The notes under the pieces were generated by a model. It was not told the DNA's origin and searched no databases. It saw only the letters and a program-made list of their open reading frames with translations. Below are positions 8,201 through 15,602 of a stretch of 20,673 nt of DNA, one piece after another (the first letter of the stretch is position 1; each line of letters begins with the position of its first letter). The DNA comes from CAJBIL01 sp044359525. GTDB lineage: Bacteria; Pseudomonadota; Gammaproteobacteria; Burkholderiales; Rhodocyclaceae. The DNA is taken from the NCBI GenBank assembly GCA_044359525.1, contig JBIKLY010000064.1:1-20673 (forward strand), in the 5' to 3' direction. Position numbers and translations under genes: made by a program.

Positions 8201-9093
8201 GGATCTTCAACACCGGTCGCCGCGAGCTCACAATAGAGAACCGTAACCTGGCGGCGCTCGGCGGCCGGCATCGGCAAATTGATCGCTACACCAGGTACCG
8301 GTGTATGAGCGGCAAAAAACTCACCCCCACGAATACGGTCGGCCAGTGCGCGGGCCTCTTCGGATGGCAATACACCCAGCTCTCGTTTCAGCACTTCACA
8401 AGACGCAGCGTACTGGCTGAGAGCGACTTCACTCTCGCCGTTTCTTGCGTAGAGCCGCATTGCGCGCAGCAGGCCATCTTCATTCCATGGCTCAAGTTCC
8501 AGCGCACGCGATGCAAACGGCAGCGATTTTGCATAGCATCCCATCTGCTCATAACAATCCGAAAGGCGAATGAGCAAACCAAGTGCTCGCAGATGCAATG
8601 TCTCGCGCTGAATCTGGAGCCACTCTTCGAAGTCCGGGCAATCCGGCAACGAAAAACCCGCCATGAACTCGCCCCGATAGAGCGCCGCACGCTTCTCCAT
8701 GCCCGCAAGGCAGGCCTTGCACAGAGCCACTGAGGGGACGGAAGGGCACAGCGTGAGCGCTGTTGAAAAACCTGCCGTATCGATATCCAGTTCGGCAACG
8801 GGATCGAAGCGAACGTATTCACGATCAACCAGCAACGGCGAGCCCAAGCCTTTGAGCTTTTGGCGCAGGTCATGAAGCACCTGCCGCAGGTTGGTCAGTG
8901 CCGCTTCGCGCGGAAGATCGGGCCAAAACATGGCGGCAAGAAAAGCCCGTGAACAGACCCGATCGGGCACTACTGCCAGGTAGGCCAGAAGCGCTCGCCC
9001 TTTTTCATAACTCAACTCGCCGGCATGTGGATCATGAGCAAGCACAAACCCGCCAAACAAGCGGAGGGAAAGTCGTGGAGGCGCATTCTTCAT
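5263..9093 (-). CDS. SARP/AfsR-like regulator fused to cyclase-like, STAND ATPase and TPR domains
   Basis: Large transcriptional activator. Numbering here is from a TTG at 9123; I prefer the ATG at 9093 (residue 11), which gives 1276 aa and fits the family start. Residues about 17-108 are an OmpR-like winged helix of the SARP type (SYEKGRALLAYLA, FWPDLPREAALTNLRQVL). About 113-265 is the bacterial transcriptional activation (BTAD) domain, with EFMAGFSLPDCPDFEEWL. About 290-455 is a class III nucleotide-cyclase-like domain whose usual metal-binding aspartates are missing (VTVLYCELA and GGSLLAYFGYP where active enzymes have Asp), so it is probably a sensor or scaffold, not an enzyme. About 465-800 is an AAA/STAND ATPase: Walker A GDAGVGKS (498-505) and Walker B VLLVVEDLHWAD (624-635). 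The rest is helical, TPR-like. It lies 412 bp upstream of the adhesin in the same direction and is its likely regulator. Neither start has a clear Shine-Dalgarno. Confidence 0.9.
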   Translation of the reverse strand: MKNAPPRLSLRLFGGFVLAHDPHAGELSYEKGRALLAYLAVVPDRVCSRAFLAAMFWPDLPREAALTNLRQVLHDLRQKLKGLGSPLLVDREYVRFDPVAELDIDTAGFSTALTLCPSVPSVALCKACLAGMEKRAALYRGEFMAGFSLPDCPDFEEWLQIQRETLHLRALGLLIRLSDCYEQMGCYAKSLPFASRALELEPWNEDGLLRAMRLYARNGESEVALSQYAASCEVLKRELGVLPSEEARALADRIRGGEFFAAHTPVPGVAINLPMPAAERRQVTVLYCELAATGVEDPDEALNLLRGPQARCSEIIRSHAGFVVQVRGGSLLAYFGYPQASEHAAQIAVQAALAMTRTKFTGLDLRAGVHTGVVISGDLLVPDATGATSGMAIRLRQIVDPGEVAISAATQRLVAGYFDCTSLGLRQLRGIARPLEAFRVERESGAQGRLEASDRLTSLVGRVEEIAVLLAMWKKVRRGERQIVLLLGDAGVGKSRLVLTLREKLREQACAVRELRCSPEYRHSPLYPLAALYGTALGFSSEDSPATRFDLLANFVEIHYANSDPDTVPLLARMLSLPLRPPYREPVCSPQLQREKTLAIVLGRLRALAAHHPVLLVVEDLHWADPSTLEFLSLFIAQESAGPVFVVLTARSEFQPLWPESLTQTLTVPALDDMESAALVSAVVPEITPEMRSLIVKRADGIPLFAEELAKDIAHNDPSAIPPTLLDLLATRLDSMGGAKTIAQAAACVGREFDLDLLRRIVPIDSVTMMQLLRQLQNGGVLENEIDGVCRFRHALIRDAAYQSQTRDGREAVHRRIAVALKTAGGSIRAELLAQHWVAAGDAQEAVSCWLEAGQFANRNSASQEALAHFKAGLALLDRLPDEAGRARLEFFFQIGLGAAACAVQGYASIEGAVAYERAKELCSQMERHQDIFPAVWGLWAGASSRDGYAGAQVLAEQLLRMATQSGDPVQMQQSHFAVADTRYWQGEFAVARKHLEQVRAGYKPVHHASHLAGFGEDAGVTSAAYLSWVLWFLGFPDQARRVSVQSVVLARQLDHPFSLAYALTFATILRCRLQEPGEALVLAQETQLLADIHGFPLWQIGARLARGWVLAMQNRREGIETLQQCVEATQAAMGGVTLIVLGPLADACVRLEAFDEACSVCDQALVTGSAIMDRHIEAELHRLRGEAMLGQENGREAEAEAHFNEALLISRRQQAKSLELRAAVSMARLWQRQGKRDDAHRLLEGVYGWFTEGFDTPDLVLSRELLSDLSAACRT

Positions 9094-9125
9094 ATGGGTA
9101 TTATGGCGCACCAATGCTGCCAAAC

Positions 9126-9156
9126 AAAACAGTCACAGCGCATAAATAACGCATAA
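9126..9156 (-). promoter_or_regulatory. Candidate SARP box upstream of the regulator (autoregulation)
   Basis: On the minus strand TTATGCG occurs at 9150-9156 and again at 9139-9145, a heptamer direct repeat with an exact 11-bp period. It resembles the TTACGG repeat at the adhesin promoter (shared TTA-pyrimidine-G). The -10 is weak: TGTTTT at 9126-9131 lies 7 bp beyond the second copy. Transcription would then start near 9119, downstream of the TTG at 9123, which favours translation from the ATG at 9093. Autoregulation is inferred. Confidence 0.45.
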
Positions 9157-9166
9157 GGACGCGCGA

Positions 9167-9192
9167 AGTTCGTCGCAAAAAATTGACGAACT
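9167..9192. promoter_or_regulatory. 8-bp inverted repeat upstream of the regulator, possible operator
   Basis: AGTTCGTC and GACGAACT form a perfect 8-bp inverted repeat around a 10-bp A-rich spacer, 11 bp upstream of the TTATGCG direct repeats. It has no T-tract on either strand, so it is not a good terminator. Binding by a dimeric regulator is possible but unproven. Confidence 0.35.
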
Positions 9193-9341
9193 CACCGTTT
9201 GGACGCCGCAGCTGCCGCGGCTTTCGCCATGACACAAGGATCAAACGGCATTTTTCTACAACGGCCGAGGAACTTTGACGCGGGGAGAGGCACAGCGACT
9301 GAAGGCGAAGCTCGCCAATGCGGGCTGCGTGACTACGGCGG

Positions 9342-10244
9342 CTACGCCGAAAGCATGAATTCGCGCACGACGCTGATCTGTGCCGCATCGAGGAACATCG
9401 GTGCGTGGCCGACGTTGGCAATCTCGATCGTCTGCGGTCGAGGCCCGCGTGCGGTCATCGCGACTACCGTTTCCGCTTTCAGCAGATCAGAATCGGCACC
9501 GCGCACGACCAGCGTCGGGCAGCGGATGCGATCATAGACCGGCCACAGATCGACATCCTGAAAACCCATTGTATTGCGGAACGGCTCGCCAATACCCGGG
9601 TCATAGCGCATCTCCAGCCGGCCGTCTTCGGCATGGCGCAGGCTGGTTTCGGTGAGATGCCGCCACTGCGCATCGCTCAGGGCGCCAAAAGGTGCACTAA
9701 CCAGACGGATGTATTTTTCAGCGTCCTCAAAGGTATCGAACTTCGGCGCGCGGCCGACGTAGTCGCCGATGCGCTTGAGCGATTCGCCGGTAATCACCGG
9801 CCCGACGTCGTTGAGCACCAGGCGCGTGATCGGCGACTCGTCCTGACTCGCGATGAACATGCCGATCAGGCCGCCCATCGACGTACCGAACCAATGTACC
9901 GACTCGACATCAAGCCGCGCCAGGAGCACCGTCATGTCTGCAACATATTGAGGAAAGCCGTAGCCGGCCGGATTGGCGAGCCAGTCGCTGCGCCCGCGCC
10001 CAACGACATCAGGGCAGATCACACGATAGTCAGAAGACATGGCGCGCGCCAGTTCGTCAAAATCGCGGCTGTTGCGTGTCAAACCGTGTACGCAAACCAG
10101 CACGTTGGGGTTATCACGCTCGCCCCATTCGTTATAGGCCATACGGTGCAGGCCGGTTGCCGAGACGCAGCGTACATCGCGCTCGGTGAAGGAAGCAGCC
10201 GCCTCGGTGGAAAACCAGCGGGACAGGGTGGCAAGAATGCTCAT
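9342..10244 (-). CDS. Alpha/beta-fold hydrolase
   Basis: Predicted cytoplasmic serine hydrolase of the alpha/beta fold, 300 aa. The ATG at 10244 is chosen because CCGGAG lies about 10 nt upstream; an in-frame upstream extension to 10304 lacks this and starts with an uncharacteristic leader. The oxyanion-side motif VHGLTRNSRDFD is near residue 52, the nucleophile elbow GTSMGG puts Ser at 122, the acid is Asp 251 or 253 (RGADSDLL), and the catalytic His is 280 (NVGHAPMF). A cap region lies at about 150-210. The sequence style (GRGRSDWL, DVGP) matches the broad esterase/lactonase/C-C hydrolase group, so the substrate cannot be named. It follows comEC after a hairpin terminator and probably has its own transcript. 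Confidence 0.9.
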   Translation of the reverse strand: MSILATLSRWFSTEAAASFTERDVRCVSATGLHRMAYNEWGERDNPNVLVCVHGLTRNSRDFDELARAMSSDYRVICPDVVGRGRSDWLANPAGYGFPQYVADMTVLLARLDVESVHWFGTSMGGLIGMFIASQDESPITRLVLNDVGPVITGESLKRIGDYVGRAPKFDTFEDAEKYIRLVSAPFGALSDAQWRHLTETSLRHAEDGRLEMRYDPGIGEPFRNTMGFQDVDLWPVYDRIRCPTLVVRGADSDLLKAETVVAMTARGPRPQTIEIANVGHAPMFLDAAQISVVREFMLSA

Positions 10245-10321
10245 GGCGGTAATCTCCGGAAGTCGGGGAAGTCTAGCAGACCCAGCAAGCGGTATTGGTG
10301 TCATACCGCTGACTTTAGAAC

Positions 10322-10352
10322 CTACCGCTGTGGCCCAAGGCCACAGCGGTAG
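10322..10352 (-). terminator. Perfect 14-bp hairpin downstream of comEC
   Basis: CTACCGCTGTGGCC and GGCCACAGCGGTAG pair perfectly around a 3-nt loop. The hairpin begins 25 bp after the comEC stop and precedes the hydrolase gene. In the comEC direction it is followed by GTTCTAAAG, a poor T-tract, so the termination role is likely but the element could also slow RNA decay from the 3' end. Confidence 0.7.
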
Positions 10353-10376
10353 ATTTTGATTGCGTGTCGTTCCAGC

Positions 10377-12725
10377 CTACTGCCCATGCCAATACCGCCG
10401 ATGCTCGCTCCGGTAAGCCGATAGTTCGACGGCATCAGCCAAGGTGATGCGTACGGCGCCATCTTGATCAGATCGCCACAGACGACTACCCGCATAGCGC
10501 TCGACGATATCGGGGCGCGGATGGTTGAAGCGGTTGCGATAACCGACCGGGAAAACCACATCGCGTGCAGAAACGGCTGCAACAAATGCCGGGGTCGATG
10601 ACGTCCGGCTGCCGTGGTGCGGCACCAGCAGCACATCGCTGCGCAGCAGTGCCGACGAACGAGCAAGTAACAGCGTCTCGTCGCGCGCCTCGATGTCGGC
10701 AGTGAGCAGCACGCTGCCGGTGGTGTTCTCGATGCGCAGCACGCAGCTCAGGTTGTTCGCTTTCAAGCCCTTGCTTTCGTAGTCGGCTGGCAGCGGATGC
10801 AGCATCGTAAAACGCACACCATCCCATTCCCACGCCTGACCCGCCGCACAACGCTCACCGGCCAGCTCGGACATTGATGTCAGCGTGCGGGCAATGGGTA
10901 GCGCATCCTGAATGGCAAGCACACCGCCCGAATGATCCGAGTCGCGGTGCGTCACGATCAGCGTATCGAGCCGCTCGACGCCGGTGGCACGCAGATAGGG
11001 AACGACGATGCGCTGCCCGGCATCTGATTCGGCACTGTAGAGCGGCCCGGTGTCGTAGAGCAGCGCGTGCTGCGCCGTGCGCACCAGCACTGCGAGCCCC
11101 TGCCCCACATCGAGCACCTCGACCCAAGCCTCGCCAGTCACCGGGCGCGGCGGCGGCCAGAAGAGCGCAGGCAACAACAGGCACAGCCCAACCCAACGCG
11201 CCGGGAAACCGCGCGGCAGGAGCAACCAGACAACCCCCAGCCCGGCAACCAGCGAAGCCCACAGTGGCGGCGCGGCCTGTTGCCAGACGGGCCACCCGGC
11301 GAGCCATTCAAGCACGACCATCATCTGCACCAGCAACCAGTGGTCGAAGTGCAGCAACGGCGGCCAGGGAACGACGGCAAAAAGCAGTGCCAAAGGCGTG
11401 ATGACGAAGCTGACAAAGGGGATCGCCAGCGCATTGGCGAGCGGAGAGACGAGCGAAAACTGTTGAAAAAGCAAGAGCAGCAGCGGCAGGCTGCCGACCG
11501 TTACCGCCCATTGCGTAGCGCCCCATTGTGCGAGCGTCGCACGCCAGCCGCGGACCTCACCAACGCGCGCAGTGCCGACAAAAAAGAGCAGGCCGACAGC
11601 GCCGAACGACAGCCAGAAGCCGGCCGACAGCACGGTCCACGGATCAAGCACCAGCACCACCAGCAAAGCGAGCAGCAGTGTTCGACTGGCGCCGAAATTA
11701 CGCCCCGACCACAGCGCCAGCGCGACGACAGTAAGCATGTAAAGCGTGCGTTGTGCGGGCACAGCAAAGCCGGCGAGCAGCGCATAACTGAGTGCCGCCA
11801 GCCAGCCGGCGAGAACGGCGGCCTTCTGCGCCGGCAGAAGCAGCATCAGGCGCTCACTGCGTCGCCAGAGCCAGCCGGCCAGTGCAGCAAACAGGGCAGC
11901 CAGCATCGTCACATGCAGACCGGATATTGAAACGAGGTGGGTAATTCCGGTGCGGTTGAAAATCGTCCACTGCGGCCCAGGAATCACCCGCTGGTCGCCA
12001 ACGGCCAAGGCAATCAGCACGCCGACATACGGCGCATCGGGCAACACGGCGGTGAAGCGATTGCGAATCGCATCACGCAGCCATTCAACAGCGTAATCGG
12101 GGCGCGGCACAAACGCTTCGAGACGTTGCGTTTCGCGCTTTGGACGCACGTAACCGGTGGCGCGAATACCGCGCTCGAACAGCCAGGCCTCGTAGTCAAA
12201 ACCATGCGGGTTAGCGTTACCGTGCGGGCGCTTGAGGCGAACGGTGAACCGCCAGCGCTCGCCGGGACGAACGGCACCGCCCTCATGCCACTCATCGTCC
12301 TGCCAGCCGTGATACCAGGAGAGCATGATGCGCTTCGGGATGACCGGAGAATGTACCGGCGCGGCTGTCTTGCCGGCAACAGAAGTTTCAGCGGACTCAA
12401 CGACAAACTCAAAGCGCTCACCGCGCTCGAAGCTCTGCGGCAATGCGGCGACAACGCCGGTCACCTGAACGTCGCGCCCTTCCCAAGCCTCCGGCAACTG
12501 GTCTGCCAGACGCCCCTGCGCCAGCCACGCCGCCCAGGAAAAACCGAGCAGCGCGCTGCACAGAAGGAGTGCTGCACGCGCCGACCGGTGCTTGCAGCGA
12601 ACGAGGAAGAGGACGCCGAAGAAGGCGACGGCACCGGCAGCCGCAACAAAGCCCGTATCGGGCAGATCAGCCTGCAGCTGGAGGAAGCCGATGCCAATGG
12701 CAAAAGCAAGGATGATCAAACGCAT
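10377..12725 (-). CDS. comEC: ComEC/Rec2 DNA internalisation channel
   Basis: Inner-membrane channel that carries single-stranded DNA into the cytoplasm during natural transformation; 782 aa, normal for proteobacterial ComEC. N-terminal hydrophobic helices lead into a DUF4131-like soluble region (about 30-190). The polytopic Competence domain follows at about 230-500, with the family motif NRTGITHLVSISGLHVTML and many hydrophobic segments. The C-terminal metallo-beta-lactamase-like domain starts near residue 530 (VEVLDVGQGLAVLV), with the metal-binding motif THRDSDHSGG near 588 and VPHHGSRTSS near 702, so the putative nuclease site is intact. The ATG start has only a weak Shine-Dalgarno. It lies downstream of the chemoreceptor in the same direction and ends at a strong hairpin. 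Other competence genes are not in the window. Confidence 0.95.
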   Translation of the reverse strand: MRLIILAFAIGIGFLQLQADLPDTGFVAAAGAVAFFGVLFLVRCKHRSARAALLLCSALLGFSWAAWLAQGRLADQLPEAWEGRDVQVTGVVAALPQSFERGERFEFVVESAETSVAGKTAAPVHSPVIPKRIMLSWYHGWQDDEWHEGGAVRPGERWRFTVRLKRPHGNANPHGFDYEAWLFERGIRATGYVRPKRETQRLEAFVPRPDYAVEWLRDAIRNRFTAVLPDAPYVGVLIALAVGDQRVIPGPQWTIFNRTGITHLVSISGLHVTMLAALFAALAGWLWRRSERLMLLLPAQKAAVLAGWLAALSYALLAGFAVPAQRTLYMLTVVALALWSGRNFGASRTLLLALLVVLVLDPWTVLSAGFWLSFGAVGLLFFVGTARVGEVRGWRATLAQWGATQWAVTVGSLPLLLLLFQQFSLVSPLANALAIPFVSFVITPLALLFAVVPWPPLLHFDHWLLVQMMVVLEWLAGWPVWQQAAPPLWASLVAGLGVVWLLLPRGFPARWVGLCLLLPALFWPPPRPVTGEAWVEVLDVGQGLAVLVRTAQHALLYDTGPLYSAESDAGQRIVVPYLRATGVERLDTLIVTHRDSDHSGGVLAIQDALPIARTLTSMSELAGERCAAGQAWEWDGVRFTMLHPLPADYESKGLKANNLSCVLRIENTTGSVLLTADIEARDETLLLARSSALLRSDVLLVPHHGSRTSSTPAFVAAVSARDVVFPVGYRNRFNHPRPDIVERYAGSRLWRSDQDGAVRITLADAVELSAYRSEHRRYWHGQ

Positions 12726-12808
12726 GCGCTGATTAGATCAGAACATGACAGCCAACCACAACGGGCAGGGCGAAGACCGTTGTGTTTAAGGAGCTTTTTT
12801 CAGAACAA

Positions 12809-14827
12809 TCAACCCAGCTTGAAACGTCGCGCCTCGGACTCCAGCGTCTCGGAAAGGCGGGCCAGCTGCACTGTTGTAGCGGCATTTTCCGCGACGGCGG
12901 CATTGTTCTCTTCGGCCATCTGGGCAATGCGTTCGACGTTTCTGGCAATCTCGGTACTGGCTGCGCTCTGCTCACGCAAGGACGAAGAAATTTCACCGAC
13001 GGTATCAACCACCTGACGTGCGCTGCTTTCGATCTCATCAATCGACGTACCCGCCCGGGTGGCGAGGGCCACACCATTGCTGACACGCGCAACCCCGCTG
13101 TTCATGCTGGTCACGGCACCTTTTGTACCATTCTGGATGGCGCCGATCATGCTGGAGATTTCCTGTGTCGACTTGGTCGTGCGCTCGGCCAGCTTGCGCA
13201 CTTCGTCGGCCACCACGGCAAAACCACGCCCCGATTCGCCAGCCCGCGCCGCCTCGATCGCCGCGTTGAGCGCCAGCAGATTGGTCTGATCGGCGATCTC
13301 CTTGATCACGTTGACAATGGCCGAAATCTTCTCGGACTGCTGGCCGAGGTCATCGATAATACCGGCCGACTGATTGACCGCCTCCGAGATCAGCTGAATT
13401 TCCTGCACCACGGAACCGACCACCCGGGCGCCTTCAACGGAAAGTTCGCCCGCCCGCCGCGAAAGACTATTGGCATCCTGCGCATTCTTGCTGATGTGGT
13501 CGACACCCACGGTCATCTGTTCAACCGCCGCCGCCATCGACGACGCCGCTTCACTCTGCTGCTCGGTACTCAGCCGGATCTGCGCCGATGAATCGGAGAG
13601 GCGCATCGTCGCATCGCGCACCTGCCCGGCGCCATTCTGAACATTCTGGATCAGGCTTCTAAATGCACTTGTCATTTCATTGAGACTATCGCCAACCAGC
13701 TTCAACTCGTCGCGCGTACCGAGGTCGATGTGCACCGACAGATCGCCCGTTGCCAGCGTTCGGGCGTTACGCATCAGTTCGTTGATGCTGCGCATCGTCG
13801 CGTAGTAGGCGCCAATCGAAACATAAGCAAAAAGCAGCAACAACAGTAAGGCCACGGCAATGCTCATGCGCAAATTGCGCTGCGCGTTGTCGATCCGGCG
13901 CTGCACGAGCTGCTCAAGCGACGGCAGAAGAACCTCGAACATCTGCTTGTAGCCCTTGTCGATCGCTGCCGTGGTCAATGCAAAATAATCACTGGCAGGG
14001 GTCGCAAAGGTTCCCATAAAGAGGTCTTCAACGACAATTTTTGACACCTGATCGCTGGCTTCAACCATGTCCCGGGTTGCACCATCCAGCGCCGGCTTCA
14101 TTGCGGGGTTGTAGCGCGAAGTCTTTTCCAGGTTCAGACGCAAGGCTTTGACCGACGTGCGGAGTTCAGCAAGCAAGCTGGTCATGTCAACCTGCTGCTG
14201 CTGCACGATCTGTTTCTTGGTCAGCACGCCGGTACCGCTCGCGCGCAACTTGCCGAGCCGCTCCAGCGCGACCGGTAGCTTGACCAGCGCCGTATCGACC
14301 AGATACATCGAGTCGATGTCCGGGTCGTTGGTCAGCGTGAATTCGTCGGCGACCAGCGCCTGGAAGGTCAGTATGTCCTCGACCAGGCGACCGTGCGCTG
14401 CCAAGCTTTCGGTCGACGTCCAGCTCAGCCCGTCCTTGACGATACTGTCCCAGTCGGCGAGGATCTTTTTCCATGCCTCACTTGCCAGCAGGACGGGCAG
14501 CAATTTCGGTTCGACCGCCTTGATCGCCGCTACGACGTCAGTCTCCTTGGCGGCACGCTTGTCCCGCATGGCCTCGTTGCCGTTGATCAGTGCGGCGGAC
14601 ATGCCGCGGTGCTGTTGCAGATGCTGCACCATACGCGCCATCGGTTTGACTGCTTCGATCCCGGCCAGCTCCTGCTGCGAGCTGCGGATCACCTTGTCGA
14701 GGCTGTTGTACAGACCGAACAGCAGCAAGGCGATGGCGGCCAGCGCCAGGACGCCCATCAAAGCGAATTTCCGAGAGTAGCCCAGACGGTTCATCAGGGC
14801 GATGGCGGGGGCGAACAGTACCTGCAT
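12809..14827 (-). CDS. Methyl-accepting chemotaxis protein with large helical periplasmic sensor
   Basis: Transmembrane chemoreceptor of 672 aa that would signal through CheA/CheW. The ATG at 14827 is chosen because TTGGAG lies at a good distance; an in-frame extension to 14935 lacks support. TM1 is about 20-40, TM2 about 321-341. The ~280-residue periplasmic domain is mostly helical and contains QQHRGMSAALING (71-83), similar in style to the start of nitrate/nitrite-sensing (NIT-like) domains, though the ligand is unknown. HAMP spans about 342-395. The signalling tip EIADQTNLLALNAAIEAARA is at 510-529. The C-terminus (RRFKLG) has no CheR/CheB-binding pentapeptide. Two- to four-helix adaptation sites should flank the tip. 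It sits between lolD and comEC, 73 bp after lolD, with no functional link visible. Confidence 0.93.
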   Translation of the reverse strand: MQVLFAPAIALMNRLGYSRKFALMGVLALAAIALLLFGLYNSLDKVIRSSQQELAGIEAVKPMARMVQHLQQHRGMSAALINGNEAMRDKRAAKETDVVAAIKAVEPKLLPVLLASEAWKKILADWDSIVKDGLSWTSTESLAAHGRLVEDILTFQALVADEFTLTNDPDIDSMYLVDTALVKLPVALERLGKLRASGTGVLTKKQIVQQQQVDMTSLLAELRTSVKALRLNLEKTSRYNPAMKPALDGATRDMVEASDQVSKIVVEDLFMGTFATPASDYFALTTAAIDKGYKQMFEVLLPSLEQLVQRRIDNAQRNLRMSIAVALLLLLLFAYVSIGAYYATMRSINELMRNARTLATGDLSVHIDLGTRDELKLVGDSLNEMTSAFRSLIQNVQNGAGQVRDATMRLSDSSAQIRLSTEQQSEAASSMAAAVEQMTVGVDHISKNAQDANSLSRRAGELSVEGARVVGSVVQEIQLISEAVNQSAGIIDDLGQQSEKISAIVNVIKEIADQTNLLALNAAIEAARAGESGRGFAVVADEVRKLAERTTKSTQEISSMIGAIQNGTKGAVTSMNSGVARVSNGVALATRAGTSIDEIESSARQVVDTVGEISSSLREQSAASTEIARNVERIAQMAEENNAAVAENAATTVQLARLSETLESEARRFKLG

Positions 14828-14900
14828 TTTGATTCTCCAAGTGGCGTCGTGCCGTTTTTTTTGTGTGCAGCCTGCCGGGGAAACCCTCGGGACGATTACT

Positions 14901-15602
14901 TCAGACAGGCGAGAGATTACCGTCCAGACGGCCATCGCGCAATGTCAGCACGCGCTCGGCGCGCGCCGCAAGGTCGAGGTCGTGCGTGACGATCACGAAA
15001 CTCGTCTGACGCGAACGGTTGAGCGCCAGCATCAGCTCAAAAACTGCTTCGGCAGTTCGACCGTCGAGGTTGCCCGTCGGCTCGTCGGCCAGCACGCAGG
15101 CCGGCTCGGTGACCAGTGCGCGGGCCATCGCCGCGCGCTGGCGCTCGCCGCCGGAGAGCTCCGACGGCGTGTGCTGCAGCCGGTGCGCCAGACCGACATC
15201 GGCGAGCACCGCCGCCGCGCGTTCTTCGGCCTCGGCTTTCGGCATGCGCCGAATCAGGAGCGGCATGGCCACATTTTCCAGCGCCGTGAATTCGGGCAGC
15301 AGATGATGAAACTGATAGACAAAGCCGAGATGGCGGTTGCGCAGCACGCCGCGCTCGGCGTCGCTGACGCCGCCGCTTTCGCCAATTTCACGGCCCATCA
15401 GCTGCACCTTGCCGCTACTCGCCGAATCCAGGCCGCCGAGCAGATGCAGCAGCGTGCTCTTGCCGGAGCCCGACGCGCCGACGATCGCCAGGCGCTCGCC
15501 GGCCCGAATCTCCAGATCAACGCCGAGCAGCACCGGCACGTCAGTATCGCCCTGCCGGTAAATCTTGCTCAGCCCCTGGCACGACAAAACCACATTACTC
15601 AT
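14901..15602 (-). CDS. lolD: Lipoprotein-releasing ABC transporter ATPase LolD
   Basis: ATPase of the Lol system, which extracts mature lipoproteins from the outer leaflet of the inner membrane and hands them to LolA; 233 aa, the usual length. Walker A GASGSGKST is at 42-50, the Q-loop region YQFHHLLPEF begins at 96, the signature LSGGERQR is at 149-156, Walker B VLADEPTGNLD is at 170-180, and the switch His is in VTHDLDLA. The YQFHHLLPEFTALENVAMP wording is characteristic of LolD. Its ATG overlaps the stop of the permease gene by 8 nt (ATGAGTAA), which points to translational coupling and a 1:2 or dimeric complex with that permease. No terminator is visible before the chemoreceptor. Confidence 0.96.
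   Translation of the reverse strand: MSNVVLSCQGLSKIYRQGDTDVPVLLGVDLEIRAGERLAIVGASGSGKSTLLHLLGGLDSASSGKVQLMGREIGESGGVSDAERGVLRNRHLGFVYQFHHLLPEFTALENVAMPLLIRRMPKAEAEERAAAVLADVGLAHRLQHTPSELSGGERQRAAMARALVTEPACVLADEPTGNLDGRTAEAVFELMLALNRSRQTSFVIVTHDLDLAARAERVLTLRDGRLDGNLSPV

Noticed and set aside
7648..8733. 361-codon plus-strand frame
   Set aside because: Antisense to the cyclase-like and DNA-binding parts of the regulator, whose domain motifs are unmistakable.
9223..9348. Plus-strand fragment reading TAFFYNGRGTLTRGEAQRLK and ending at a stop near 9348
   Set aside because: It looks protein-like but has an in-frame stop just upstream, no start codon and only about 40 residues; at best the tail of a decayed gene, not supported enough to list.
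9405..10352. 315-codon plus-strand frame
   Set aside because: Antisense shadow of the alpha/beta hydrolase with its intact GTSMGG nucleophile motif.
11067..13016. Plus-strand frames of 287 and 359 codons
   Set aside because: Antisense to comEC; the translated sequence is Gln/Arg-rich and unlike any known fold.
14838..14890. Possible terminator hairpin between lolD and the chemoreceptor gene
   Set aside because: The CCGAGGG/CCCCGG stem is short, bulged and followed by purines, not T, in the direction of transcription.
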